NCBI GenBank assembly: GCA_025024175.1
Contig: QCXZ01000137.1
Span: forward strand, 77,996,680-78,060,679
Reading direction: 5' to 3'
DNA length: 64,000 nt
Source: Rhyzopertha dominica
Lineage: Eukaryota; Arthropoda; Insecta; Coleoptera; Bostrichidae
Shown one piece after another: positions 44,411-56,470 of the stretch. Position 1 is the first letter of the stretch; every line of letters starts with the position of its first letter. The notes beneath the pieces are model-generated. The model searched no databases. It worked only from the letters and a program-made list of their open reading frames with translations, and was not told the DNA's origin. Both the position numbers and the translations under genes were made by a program.

Positions 44411-47400
44411 TTAATTGTCACTATTAGTAGATTGATGGACTTCGTCATCTTCATGGCTACGCACATACGGGCAGCACGCACTATCACAAAAATCGCAGAC
44501 TCTGTTGCCACAGATTTAATCACAAACGTGGTTAACGTTATTACTGAACACACTAATGGTTGTGACCGGGAGGATTTGTACAATGATAGCCATGCTAATA
44601 AAAATCAAACTAAATAGGTTAGAAGTAGTACCTAGGTATACCAGAAACGTAGGCTTTTGTACCAAATCATCTGTTCTTGTCTGAAATATATACAAAACAC
44701 AATTATACAGTTTAACTATTTGTTTAGGTTTAGGCTATACAAGTGTTCGGAATTTCGCTTTGTGGCTTTCCTTTATATGTTTTTATTTTCATGTTCTTTT
44801 TTACCGAGACTTTTTTCCTCTACTTCTCTTCCAGGCTTTTCTTCCTCGATTCTTTTTCAGCTTCCCTATAAACAAGCACCTGTAGTTAAAATAGCCATCA
44901 AATGTTCATCAACCGTTTATGTATATACGACAATTGAGTTGCAAACAAAGCAACAAAAGCCCTAAATAACATGTACTTTCAAGAAAAAAGGATAGTTACA
45001 AACAATCGTATAGTTAACATTACTCGACTAATTAATCATTCTCATCGGTTCGCCTTTATCTATTGTAGTAGTTCCTTCTAGAATTGCATATTGAACTGGC
45101 CTGTTGCTACGGTGAACAGCGACGTTGTCGGTTTGTACGGATTCTCCGAGATCAGGAATTTCCTATCCGAACAGTGGCAGGCTACGTGCAACTTTGTAAG
45201 CAGTTATCTCAAATGTTAATAGTAAGTTTTATGGCTATCCTATTAAGCTGACAAATACACTATAATTTCAATCATGCCAAATCTAGAAAACTAGTTACTT
45301 AACTTACGTTTTCTACTTTTAAAGACAAATGGGTATATATAAACTGTAATTGCAGTCTGTAAATGTAGAGTTCTTGATAATAAAACATCTTGAAAAGAAA
45401 TTTGCATGAATTATACAAACCTGGATGAAGGAGACAATGTATTCATTTTATGCTTAAAATTTTAATAAACTTTAATTATATGTGGTAGTTCTCACATGCT
45501 TATCGCGTAGGGTGGTATATTTATATTTTATAGCTTAAACATCACAGTAGGCCTGCTAGGACCACCCGCTGTACCCAGCCAGCGCAACAATTCAAGACCA
45601 AGCGAAAGAATGGACAAAGTTCCGCGCCCCAAGACGTGCAATAATTACAACAACATCACCTCGCCTGCCTTTTCATCTGCAACAACAATAGTGTCGTGTA
45701 TGCCAAGTGCAGCTCAGCGTGAATAACCAAGGCAGTGAACGACTTCCTGGAGAAGATGTAATTTGTTAAGTGAGTTTGTTTGTTGCGAGACGCGCTGTAT
45801 TTACGACGCATTGTATTCAAGTGACTGGTGATGAGATAACCGCAAACTGACTCCCACTTTGCAGCTTTATTGCGTATTTTCTCGACAAGCGAATCTGATT
45901 ATGCAATTTTCATAATTCTTCCAGATATGATTTATTGGCCCCTCTCGCCGCAAAACAATGCGTTCCGCCTGACCTACTTTTCCTGCTTTACATGCATTTT
46001 TGTAGAAACTACTCTGTTCTGCGTTACGTAACGCGAACAATGCGTCTGATATCTACATTTAATGCTCGCTGTCAATAAAAATAGCGTATCTGTTACTCCT
46101 TAGAGATCAGTAACGAGCTATTAGTATGGATATTAAGTTATATTAATGGTCTATTTGTAAGGTTCTCCTTATCACAATAAAGCTGTTATTCTCAATGCAG
46201 CAAAACTGCTGGATAGTTGTAGTAGTGCGTTTACTCATTATTTCATAGTAGCTTAACCGTTTCGGTTTTAAAAACAAATTATCAGAAATACCTATCTAGT
46301 AACATTATTTCAATTCTGTTACCATTATTTACAAAAATAGGAACAATACACCGCAGTATTGTACTTGTGTGACCTACTGTTACTCTTTACAGTATACAAC
46401 AATAAATGGAAATATTATCTTGGTGCCCCTTTCATCAAACGATTTTTTAAGACTCTCACTGTTACAGTAAATTTACTGTAATGCATGTTTTACTGTATTA
46501 CAATTAACCCAAAAAATAATTCTGCCACAACGAAAATGAATCCGCAAGATTTTTATAAAGCTATAATCAAAGAGAAAACAGAAGACTTCTACCTTCTTCA
46601 TTTTTTTATTACAAAAAAAATAAAGCCTTTCCACCTTTTCGGCGGTCTTCCTCTTGATCTTCTTCCGGTTGATATATTGCTCCACGTTAATATTTAGTTA
46701 TCTGTTCATTCTGTTTACATATTCATTCCAAAATCTTATTCACTGAAAATATTGAAGTAACTAGGTATGCCATCTTCAAGTTTCTGTATTTTATTCATAT
46801 TGCCTCTCAAAATATTTAGTGTATATTTTGTATCGGTTTTGGGAATGGGACATATTTGCGACGTTCGAGGGGGTAGGTTCTTAAGTGGACGAGAAACAGA
46901 TGCGCTTCAGTTTCAGTGTGTTCCTTCAACTGTTCACAGGTTAGTACTGTTTCAATTTTTAATTTTTATTGTTTGTGCTCCTTTTTCAATCACAAACACC
47001 ATTGCCATCCAATCAACGTAGTTGTTTAACTCAAACTGTTCTGTTAATTAATTAATTAGGATACATGCTGTATTTGGAGTCAACGGTAACATTGCAAGCT
47101 ATGCTGCTGTTGCAGTCTCCTTTTTAAACTATGTATGTCATCTTCTTAACTGTGTTCTTGCATTCTTTGATTATCTGTATCCCCGCAGCAATATTATACG
47201 TGGTGCTTGAAAGTTTGATGTTATATGCATGATCTAATATTTTCTCCCGTGCTGGGCAAACATCTGGTAAAAGAAAAACCAAGATTTTTGCACCAAACCA
47301 CTCAACTATATAGCTGAGTTGCCTCCCGCATGGGACCTCAGTACCCGCTGACCATAGTCGGCTATGCTAAGAAAAATCTCTGCAGTTTTGAATCTTAAGA

Positions 47401-47690
47401 GTGAAAGTGATATCGAACACAGATCTAGAATTGGCAGTTCATTCATTGTTTTAAATAACAATTTTTAGCAGCATTGCTACAATTTGTTAACCCTCCAGAT
47501 TTGATCTTGTTTAGTAATAAATTAGTTGTTTTGAGATTGTTTCGTATTATTTATGATCACATAAAATCTCCATATTTACGTGAGTAACCAGTGCATTTAA
47601 GGTACGTTTAATTAAAATAACACAACGTAGGTAAGTACTGGACGATCACATTTCAATCTAAATCTCTACGAACCTGGGTATGTCACATTA
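44411..47690. other. Intergenic, no gene recognised
   Basis: Complementary open frames at 44386-44617 and 46473-46697 lack family motifs. There is a perfect 20-bp palindrome at 46462-46481. A GC-balanced patch at 45540-45780 shows no coding signature. This is the longest stretch in the window without a recognisable element. Confidence 0.4.
46462..46481. repeat. Perfect 20-bp palindrome
   Basis: TTACAGTAAATTTACTGTAA equals its own reverse complement. A further TTACTGT-like word follows at 46490. Confidence 0.8.
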
Positions 47691-47694
47691 CAGT

Positions 47695-48682
47695 ATTAAT
47701 AACTACCGGCCCATTTCTTTACTTCTACTATAAGCAAAATGTTTGAACACCTGTTAAAAAGCCAAATTGATAAATTCTTTGAACACAATGCATTATACTC
47801 ACAATACCAGTTTGGATTTTGATGTAATCGATCAACCACTTTAACACTAACCACTCTTGGTGAAGGAATCTTGTCCGGATTCGAGCAGAGAAGCCGTACG
47901 CTAGTTTTCTGTCTAGGTTTGTCAAAAGCATTTGACTGTGTTACACATAGCATATTATTAAAGAAACTGAAATTATACTGCTTTAGTGACGATAGTGTGG
48001 CCTTAATGGCTTCATACCTGAAGCATAGATATCAATTTGTTGTCGCCACGAGCTTAGAAATCAAACTAGGAGTGCCCCAAGGTTCGGTCCTGGGACCAGC
48101 GTTGTTTGTAATCGTCATTAATGATCTACCACTCTCACTGACTGGGACTAATTTTATATTGTTCGCAGATGACACTACAGTGTATGATACTGGTGCATCT
48201 TTGCAGAGCTTGCATCTAGGTAGTATAGGGGTCCAGACTCGAATAAACTTATAAGCTTATAAGTGAAGCTGTTAGGCGTATTTCTTGACTCCGGATTCAC
48301 TTGGGAAGCTCATGCCAACTATATAACAACTAAACCTTCAAAACAGCTGTACTTGTTTAGACAATTGGTGTATGCTGTCTCAACTCCAACATCGTTAACT
48401 GCCTATCACGTCATAATTCACAGTGTAATCTCCTACGCAATTCTGACATGGGGACACTCTGCCCATGCTGCTAAGGTGACAGTACCTTGCATTTATATTA
48501 TGCAATGTCTTCTCTTCCCTCATCAAAATAAACGGGAGTATGATTCCTTTGATCACACTTACTCCAATAGGTATCGGGAATTGCTAAAAGCTAACTTTAT
48601 AAGGTTGACCCGCACTAGAAACAGGACTGACTATTTCTGTATTAAATTGTATAATCTTTTAACTCCATTTCATGCAATTTAA
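47695..48682 (+). pseudogene. Non-LTR reverse transcriptase, Jockey-like
   Basis: It starts as NNYRPISLL with SKMFEHLLKSQIDKFF near 47700-47780 and continues in one frame to 48254: LSKAFDCVTHSILLKKL, ASYLKHRYQFVVATS, LGVPQGSVLGPALFVIVIND and FILFADDTTVYDT (catalytic FADD). A deletion removes the next part. Another frame (48263-48682) gives VKLLGVFLDSGFTWEAHANY, SVISYAILTWGHSAHA and LKANFIRLTRTRNRTDYFCI, the thumb and C-terminus. The wording (LLGVFLD..W..H) differs from families A and B, so this is a third lineage. No endonuclease or tail is seen. Confidence 0.8.
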
Positions 48683-48689
48683 ATTGAAG

Positions 48690-49540
48690 ACAGCTACCTG
48701 AACAATAAAAAGCTAAGAGCATTGAGAATCGATAGAGTAAATATTTGTTTTATAAGACTTGGATGTCGTTAAAAATTAATCGCTCTTTAGTACTTCATAT
48801 TAAAATTCAATGGAATCTGTGCGGAACTTGTGTTCTAAAGTTGCGGCAAGAGATTCCCACATGGACACTACCGAACTAATCAACTCATTAGGTTGCTTTT
48901 AGGATCGGTAATGACCGGCGATTGACGGCGCTTTAATATTCAAAATCGTAATGAATGCATTTATCAGCTGAACGCCGACATTATTAAATGGTGCCTATTA
49001 AACTGTCAGTATTTTACTGGTCGGGGTAATAAGTAGAGGCACTCGTCTGGAACTTAATTTATGATACTTAATAATTCACGGCTCAATTAAAACTTTAAAA
49101 AAGTTGATGGGTATAGATTATGTAATTACTTATGTGTATTTCGTGCAGCTTCATCCAACGTAATGTGCATGGCAGTATAACCGATCGAACAAGAACGTGG
49201 GTAGTCGTTAATTAAATAAGTAGTTTCTCAAAATTAATTGCAATTGTTGCCTTAATTGTATGCAGTCAGAAAGTGATAAAAAATTACCGCAAGTTTTTTG
49301 CTATTGTTTGGTGAAAGAATCAAACGACCCACGATATCCACTAAATAAATCTAGAATCGTGTTTTCTCATTTCTCTGAAACACTGTAAACAAAAATAAAT
49401 AAGATTTTATAATTTCATCTATGACTCTTTGGACACAACATTTTGTACTTGTATTTTTTTTATGTATTTCGTTGTTTCTTGACACTAATGCATTTAAAAA
49501 TTGAAGACTTCTTTGTTCTAATTTTTGTTGTAAAAAACTC
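48690..49540. other. Intergenic, no gene recognised
   Basis: No family motif on either strand. The right end passes into the minus-strand transposase remnant. Confidence 0.4.
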
Positions 49541-49544
49541 CTCT

Positions 49545-50290
49545 GCATAAGTCAGTCACATAGATCGTTGCTTGTACTATACTATCACTAAATTTTGGTG
49601 CAGTATTTTGCCTCCATACATGACTCTTAAGTTCGTCCCAAATCATTTCTATTGGATTAAATATACAGTGTTATTTCTTTGTACAACATTCTTCAAAATA
49701 TGTCATATTTTAGAAGAAAACCTTGATTACTTCTTTATTTGAAGACGTATTTTTTCAATCTGGGCAGAATGATAAGACGCATTGTCTAATATAATTACTG
49801 CATGGCCTGAAGCTTTGCCCGCAGTTTATTCTCCAACCAATTTTTAAAAGCTTCATCTGTCACACCATTATCATGGTAATATACCTTTTTGTATTTCATA
49901 GTATCATAGGTGTCGTACCAAGTTTTGTCGTGGATGGTTACTGATTTTTCTTTAAAATTGCGTAAACTCTCGCTTACAGCAGTTAATTTTTAGCTCAGTT
50001 TAAATTGTCTTGTGCAATTGTTCAATAATTGTCCATATAAAATTATTTTTGTGTACCTTATAAATCATACGTCCACTTAAAGTTGCTTGATCTTCTTTGA
50101 AAGCCCTCGACGAATAGATCATTTCTATTCATGTTAAAGCGCTACTCAGCTCCCCACAGGTATCGTTCAAATCTATTCTAACATCTGGACGTCACACTTT
50201 TATTAACAGCATATTTCTGATTCGTCTTTAATGGTGTTTGTGTTCTTCTAGGTGCTCCATTAGATACATTTAGGACTCTTTAAGCTTGCA
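49545..50290 (-). pseudogene. IS630/Tc1-like transposase with HCIFNPIE motif
   Basis: Reading down: DNGVTDEAFKNWLENKLRAK near 49810-49870, then HAVIILDNASYHSAQIEKIR (second catalytic aspartate) near 49740-49800. A degraded stretch follows, then FNPIEMIWDELKSHVWRQNT near 49605-49670 (third acidic residue), ending ATIYVTDLCRGVFYN at about 49545. It is the better preserved of two copies of the family at 9480-10170. The first catalytic block upstream is not identified, and frames shift at least twice. Confidence 0.75.
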
Positions 50291-50376
50291 AACAAGTGAC
50301 AATAAATTTTACGGAATTTACGCCTCGGTGATATGAATTGCTGATGATCAGGGAATATATTAAAATGGAGTCACTG

Positions 50377-50490
50377 GATATTGAGAGAAAAATCGTAGGA
50401 TATAAGGAGAAATCATTGGACATCAAGAGGAAATCATAAGATATGAAAAGGAAATCTTGGTATATTAAAGAGATATCAGTGGAAATCTAT
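50377..50490. repeat. 21-bp minisatellite, about five units
   Basis: Diverged units of about 21 bp with consensus GATATnAAGAGGAAATCAT, here GATATAAGGAGAAATCATT and ATATGAAAAGGAAATCTTG. Read on the plus strand each unit gives a heptapeptide (DIERKIV, GYKEKSL, DIKRKS) before a stop, so this may be a fossil of a repeat-bearing protein. Confidence 0.65.
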
Positions 50491-50499
50491 GAGTATACA

Positions 50500-51640
50500 T
50501 ATTTCCAAAAAGAGATATCTTTTGTAGACCATTTTGACTGTGATTTACCCCTCTGGCATTCAACTAGCATGATTGTTGATCAAATTATATATTCGTAGGT
50601 CATCAACCAACAGACAAGATATTAGAAATCTGAGAATACCTGTAATAAGACCAGTGGAATCGCTATAAGGAAAACAAGCACTAATACCATACTTGTGCTG
50701 GAATAAACAATTCATACGTATTATATTATCATGATCTATACTTGTATTAATTTCGGCTCAATTCCAAGCTGTCCCTTGCATGTACGAATTATACCATTCG
50801 TTCTCTATCACATGAAATATAATGACTTATATGGCCTTAAGCTTTCAGCCATAGCTTGACTAAATGAAATCCCTCAGTTGTATCGCAGGACCTTGCGGCT
50901 ATTACTCAAGCCCCTAGTTGCAGATTTACAGCAGGAGGATGCACACTCGACGGACTTTCCATGTCTCTCACTTAATGACATTTTATGTTCCGCGCTAACT
51001 GATGATCTCGCGGAATACACAAGTCTGAAACACGAACTGCGTACCTATTTATAGCGGATGCATGCAACTCAGGCGCAGTTAAACATCTACCGACATTAAT
51101 TGTGCGACGAACGTAAAAATGGCCCAGCAACACATATTCGTACAAGGCTATCTCCGTGCCCACTCGAAACTATCAATTAAAACAACCTGAACCGCACTGG
51201 TTGTTGGTTAATCTCATTAGCAGTGTTATCGTGGTGTTTCTCTCGCTCGCTAGCCGTTTACGAGGTAATTAATTAGTCCTTAATCTGTAAACATATATTT
51301 CTGGACCCCGAGTTGCTGCATATTTGTAACTGGGATCGGTCTCCGGGGGCTGGTGCTTGCAACTGCGGATTCAGTCCGNAAAACGCTTTCTGTTCGAGCG
51401 AAGATTTCTCTTTGCTTGTGTGATAAATGTTTCCCTTTGTACGAGTAACATGGAAGCATCTTTTTATCCTTATTATTTAGTGTAATCTCTCCTCTGCACT
51501 TGCTGCATCAGTAACCATACACTGAAACTATGGATTCTAGGGACAATTCTAAGTTAATTGAATCAAAAATATATGTATCCAAATTTGCTACCTGATGGAG
51601 CTACGGTCCCTTAATGATAAATAAGATGGTCTAAGAATAA
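50500..51640. other. Intergenic, no gene recognised
   Basis: No family motif seen. One N at 51379. Confidence 0.4.
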
Positions 51641-51649
51641 AAGAAATAT

Positions 51650-51930
51650 TTAACACATAAATTAATTATGGTAATCGTTGAAAGTGTCCTTCCTCGGCCT
51701 ATATACACTTCAATTCATCTCTGATTGAGATATCTCAGCATATACTAAACCTTTCATGAGCCCTCAAACAAAAAAGTCAAAGGGGGTTAGGTCAGGTGAC
51801 TTTGGTGGCCAGGTCCTCCAATCCACTTATTATTAAACCTACTATTTAAATATCTTCTAACATTTCTACCAAAATGAGGAAGGAGTACCATCTAACTGAA
51901 ACTACATGTTTGCCATCCTCTCAAGTGGAC
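51650..51930 (-). pseudogene. Tc1-like DUF4817-type transposase C-terminus
   Basis: The minus strand reads KWIGGP near 51812-51830 and, one frame over, WPPKSPDLTPFDFFV, a stop, and GLMKGLVYAEISQSEMN near 51728-51800. This is the WPPRSPDLTPLDFFLWG block of the transposases at 3904 and 13335. The tryptophan codon after FFV has become TGA. Only about 60 codons can be traced. Confidence 0.65.
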
Positions 51931-51969
51931 TTTCTTTTACCAGTCCTGGCAAATTGTTTCGTAAAAGTA

Positions 51970-52741
51970 ATAGAAAGCTATCGGATGTGAGCAAGATATT
52001 ATAAAATTGGTTAAAAATACATATTATGTAATTAATTGTTGTTTAGAAGTGGGATTCTTTTCAGATATGTGGAAAACAACAGTGGTAACCCCTTTACCCA
52101 AAATTAGCTCTCCACAGCGGTATAGTGACTTCCGCCCAATAAGCATCATAACTACTCTTTCGAAGGTTCTTGAAAAGTTTATCCAGAAGCAAATACATAG
52201 TTACGCAATATATAATAGAATTATATCGGATATGCAGTCAGGTTTTAGAAAAGGCCATAGTACCGTTAGTACATTAACCAACATCATTGATGACATCATG
52301 ACATCCCTAGATAGTGGTCGCGCCACTTCTCTAGTTCTTTTAGACTTTTCGAAAGCTTTCGATATTCTCGATCACAGCTTGTTGTGTGCTAAATTAGCTT
52401 ACTACGGGTTTGACATGAACTCCGTTAGCTTTTTTAAGTCTTATCTAAGCGATAGATATCAAATTGTTAAATTATGTGCTAAGACCTCAGATCATGAAAT
52501 ATTACTTTGGGTGTTTTTCCGGGCTCAGTTTTGGGACCCATCTTGTTTCTTATCTATACCGCTGAACTTTTACATAATGTATGTATGTTTTGATTATTTT
52601 GTTTGATGGTATTATTTATTGTATTGATTATGATTAAGTATGTATTATATCTTGCTGCTAACGGTTAAGTTGAATAGCTAAAGCTAGACTTTGTTTTAAT
52701 AGGAATCAATATGAAAGGTTGTATGTTATTCCTGAACAAAA

Positions 52742-52742
<1 letters not shown>
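51970..52742 (+). pseudogene. Non-LTR reverse transcriptase with internal deletion and 3' tail
   Basis: An open stretch 52007-52606 reads CCLEVGFFSDMWKTTVVTPL, DFRPISIITTLSKVLEKFIQ, SDMQSGFRKGHSTVSTLTNI, LVLLDFSKAFDILDHSLLCA and FKSYLSDRYQIVKLC. It then breaks near the PQGS motif (frameshifted to FFRAQFWDPSCF). From about 52560 the sequence passes directly to a 3' region and an ATT repeat, so the YADD box and thumb are deleted. The wording is near family B and the PHD element's ORF2. The tail type matches the element at 39782. Confidence 0.8.
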
Positions 52743-52781
<39 letters not shown>

Positions 52782-52782
52782 C
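52743..52782 (+). repeat. ATT microsatellite, retrotransposon tail
   Basis: About thirteen ATT units after CTGAACAAAAC. They mark the 3' end of the reverse transcriptase remnant at 51970. Confidence 0.85.
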
Positions 52783-52789
52783 TAATGAG

Positions 52790-54260
52790 TCTAGGTATTT
52801 ATTAAGCCATGGCACCTAGTTAATGGTGATCGATTCTTTTGTACTACCATTATCCTACCATAGCCAAAAAGGCGTGCACTCGAACTTTCTAATGTATTTT
52901 ACTCAAAAATTGCCAAAATGATGCAAGAAGTACCGAATTTGAAAGAACATACTCGTAAATGCCTTAATTCAACTAATACTTAATGGACATATTTACTATG
53001 TGCTTTCATTAAATATTGTTCTTGCTGATGCATCATTAGGAGTGGCGTTTTTTTAACTTTTTTCTCTTGTAAAAAAGGAAATTTTATCCCTGATACCAGA
53101 CAAATGATTTTATTGTCTAGATTCCAGAAGTAAGCATTTTATTCGTTTTTTTACAAAAGTATAAATTGCTCAAAAGAATAGTAGCTGACGTTTTCTCTAT
53201 TTATTTTTATGATGTTAATTACAATTCATCGAAACAAAATCTGAAACTTCGTGTATACACAATCAAGCCAAGCAGGTCGTGGGTCAAATAGGTAGATGCA
53301 GAAAGAGTTGCGCACATGTTGTATTTATAGTCTCTCATCTGCCATGTATATTTATTTATGGTGTCATGAGCAGTATGGTATAATAACAAATCGACCTATC
53401 TAACGTTACTACATATTAAAGTAAAATAAACAGAGGTGATTAAATCTAATTTATGGATGTTTAAAACGCCGCTTTGTCTTTCCGTATGTCGGACTCCGCA
53501 ATACATAACAATGAACAGTAAATTTATGCATTGAGTACAGTATATCACCTTCAAACAGAACAGATTTATACAGATAGTTGGATAGGAGGATAGATAAACT
53601 AAAACTTGTTTTTTTTTGGAGTTTTTAAAAGCCACTACATACCACTTCTAACTTGTAGCTAATTACACCGCTGTATCTAAAAAATTTTATTATTTTTTAT
53701 TATCAACTGGTACTTCCTAAACGAAATGGTTCTGTCATGCGTAAAATTAGGTTAATGATCTGTCAGTAGCAGATACTTTAAATGTTACAGTGAATTAATT
53801 TGGGATCATGCAGGTCTGAGTCGCTTTTACTATTTTTCCTGAGCTTCAGGTATACTATCTACCCATGCGCAGAATCTTCATTATTTGAATTTTGCTCTTT
53901 ATATATTGTTAGTCTTTGTGATTTAATGTGTATAATTGTGTTGGCTGCGCTCGATTAGGCCAAAAACCTGGTTTCATTATTAAATTTGCTGTTTAGTCAA
54001 GCACGCCAACGCGGATGTGTTCAGAGCTTTATTACTCTCTATGGACCCTCGATTTACACAAACAACATTCATTTTGTTGTTTACCTGAGTTTATAATAAC
54101 GGATTCCATTAAGCCCCCGGTTTATATAAATAAACGAGTTTATTATTTTATTTCAAATCATTCTCTCCTCTAGAAACATGAAAAATCTATATATAAATAA
54201 AAGCCAAGCCTACATTATACCACTGAGAACAAAGCAAGTAGGTGTGACTAAAAGATGTTT
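52790..54260. other. Intergenic, no gene recognised
   Basis: No family motif on either strand. The frame at 53396-53635 (minus) is unremarkable. Confidence 0.4.
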
Positions 54261-54267
54261 AAAGGGA

Positions 54268-54600
54268 GTCAGAGAATATTCTGGAAAATTTTACTGAAGG
54301 CTACAGAGTCCCCAAATGTGGCACATTTCCGAAATGTCTCGTGATGGGTAAAATCGACATTAAGAGAATTTCATAAACTATTCTGAAATATTAATCGCAA
54401 GGGTGGCGTGGAATGTTTAACGATTCTAGAACGTCTTGGAATATTCTCCAAGGTACAGTTGAAGACGACGGAGTCCTCAAGTGTGCGCTAAAACAGACTC
54501 ACAATGAGGAACTTAAAGACGTTTCGAGTAGGTCATAGAACATTCTAGAAAACTTGGTTGAAGTCTAGAAGACTCCCAGGTATTACTGTACAGTAATTAC
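54268..54600. repeat. Degenerate tandem repeats with heat-shock-element-like pentamers
   Basis: Three related units (starting about 54273, 54438 and 54537) share an nGAAnnTTCn core followed by an AGTTGAAG/ACTGAAGG word and GGAGTCC or AGACTCCC. Each core is an array of alternating nGAAn and nTTCn pentamers: AGAAT ATTCT GGAAA (54273-54287); ATTCT AGAAC GTCTT GGAAT ATTCT (54423-54447, one imperfect); AGAAC ATTCT AGAAA (54537-54551). Three perfect alternating pentamers are the classical HSF binding site. Confidence 0.6.
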
Positions 54601-54639
54601 TGAATACAACAGAATGGGACACCAACACCGTCAAGAACC

Positions 54640-55245
54640 GGATTCCCACCTGCAGCCGTTCATCTAGACCCTGCGGTCTACCGAAAAAATTCACAAGGAG
54701 GGAGTCCCCTCACGACCCATCGTCAGTGCCATTGGTGGGCCAAGTTACAAACTGATCAAAGACCTTACAACACTTCTGAAACCTCTAGTAGGTAAATCAC
54801 CCACCGCATCAGGAATTTCCAACATTTTTTTTGAGATCATCAGATCAGATCTACGTTATCTCGATGACAGGTTCATCGTTTGGCCGCTTGGGTATAAAAC
54901 CCTACCTGTCTTCTTAGAACACCTGAATAGCTTCAGCGACAGCATCAGGTTTACCATGAAGCTTAAGGAAAATCGCACGCTCCCTTTTCTCGATATCCTG
55001 GTAACAAGGCAGACAACAGGACGTTTGGAACATGGTATCTACCGCAAAAAAAAACACACACACGGACTGCTACCTTTATGTTACAACTCACCACCATCCT
55101 GCTCAGAAGAGGGCAGCGATTAAAACTTTGGTTCGCCGAGTACAAATTCTAACAGATGAGGACTAACGCGACAGTGAACTACAACACCCTTCTAGCTAAC
55201 AGGTACACAGGACATTAACCAAGTGATAAATTCATGCTGCAGAAC
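54640..55245 (+). pseudogene. Penelope-like reverse transcriptase fragment
   Basis: In shifting frames the plus strand reads GLPKIHKEGVPSRPIVSAIG then GPSYKLIKDLTTLLKPLVGK near 54685-54790. The GLPKIHK box is diagnostic of Penelope-like RTs. Further on are WPLGYKTLPVFLEHLNSFSD, then SIRFTMKLKENRTLPFLDIL with VTRQTTGRLEHGIYRKKKHT (54880-55055), and HTDCYLYVTTHHHPAQKRAA with IKTLVRRVQIL. The catalytic YVDD region between these blocks is degraded. No GIY-YIG domain is seen after 55245. It is a different copy from the element at 15011. Confidence 0.8.
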
Positions 55246-55579
55246 CAAAGAGGAGAACCCAGTGAAATTTTTTTGAACGTCGATAACTCGTGAAGTTACC
55301 AATCGATACGGGGTTTCTTACTGTTTGATTCTCATTCTCTTGTTGACATTTCCAATAAATATCGTTGAGATCGTTTCAGTATATGAAAAGTTATGGTATC
55401 ACGTTTCAATGCATATCAAAATCTAACCGTGCAAAAAACCGGACACGTTCACAAATTTATAGTAAAACATAAAATAGTACAACAAAACGGAACAACTACG
55501 GATTAATATTTAGTCGCAACTCTTTACGGCAATCACAGCAGCACAACGGGACAGTACAGAGTCGATCAAACTGATGATT

Positions 55580-56033
55580 TTCTTGATGAGAATATTCTTC
55601 TATTCCGCCTCCAACGCTGCCATCAAGTCGTCCGCTTTCTTAAATTTTCAGACGCGGACGCGCTTTTTAAGCTCTTCCCACAAGTGCTCGATCGAATTGA
55701 GGTCCGGCGACTGTGCTGGGCACTGCACATTTTTTTGGTGGCGTGCGGAAGCATAAACTTCCGATATTGGTTGGCGTTCATCTTGCCGTCCACATGTCAC
55801 AGCGGACCGACCAAGGCTGAAGCAGCCTGAAGATACACTATAGCATAGTTCACACTCTCAGAAATTTTTAGGAAAGATTACCATCGAATCATTACGTTTC
55901 CACCAATGTGCTTGATAGTGGAGACTTTATAACGGTGTTCGAAACGTTTTCCGACCGGCCGGCGCACGCACCGAATGCCGTCCGAAGATACCAAATTAAA
56001 TTTACCCACATCCGACCACAAGATTTTCGAACC
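55580..56033 (-). pseudogene. Tc1 transposase C-terminal half, left arm
   Basis: Reading down: ILWSDVGKFNLVSSDGIRCV with RRPVGKRFEHRYKVSTIKHI and GGNVMIRW near 55870-56030, the region after the first DE in Tc1 transposases (usually FSDESKFNLxxSDG). Then CGRQDERQPI, and CPAQSPDLNSIEHLWEELKK with RVRV near 55650-55730, the third catalytic block (usually SPDLNPIEHLWxELKRRV). The middle, with its WQQDNAPCH block, is shortened. Stops and frameshifts are present. The right arm holds the mirror copy. Confidence 0.8.
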
Positions 56034-56470
56034 GGTTCGGATGGTCGAATTCTTGTGGTCGCATGAGAGTACATTTAATTTGGTATCTTCGTGCGGCATT
56101 CGATTCGTGCGCCGGCCGGGCGGAAAATGCTTCGACAACCCTTATCAAGTCCGCACTATCAAGCACAGTGGTAGAAACGTAATGATTTGGGGTAATCTTC
56201 TCTAGAAATTTCTGAAAATGTGAACTATGCTATAGCGTATTTTTCAGGCCGCTTCATCTGTGACTTGGTTGGTCTGCTGAGACGTGTGGACGGCAAGATG
56301 AACGCCAACCAATATCGTTTGATATTGGAAGAGGTTATGCTTCCGCACGCCACCGAGAAAATGTGCGGTGCCCAGCACAGTCGCCGGATCTCAATCCGAT
56401 CGAGCACTTGTGGAAAGAATTTAAGAAAGCGGACGACTTGATGGCAGCGGTGGAGGCAAAATAGAAGAAA
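56034..56470 (+). pseudogene. Tc1 transposase C-terminal half, right arm
   Basis: The plus strand reads EFLWSHESTFNLVSSCGIRF with VRRPGGKCFDNPYQVRTIKH and SGRNVMIWGNLL (56050-56205). RRVDGKMNANQYRLILEEVM follows with LPHATEKM. In another frame CPAQSPDLNPIEHLWKEFKK with ADDLMAAVEA lies near 56370-56460. It keeps a little more of the middle than the left arm (NANQYRLILEE). Frames are broken near 56210 and 56365. Confidence 0.8.
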
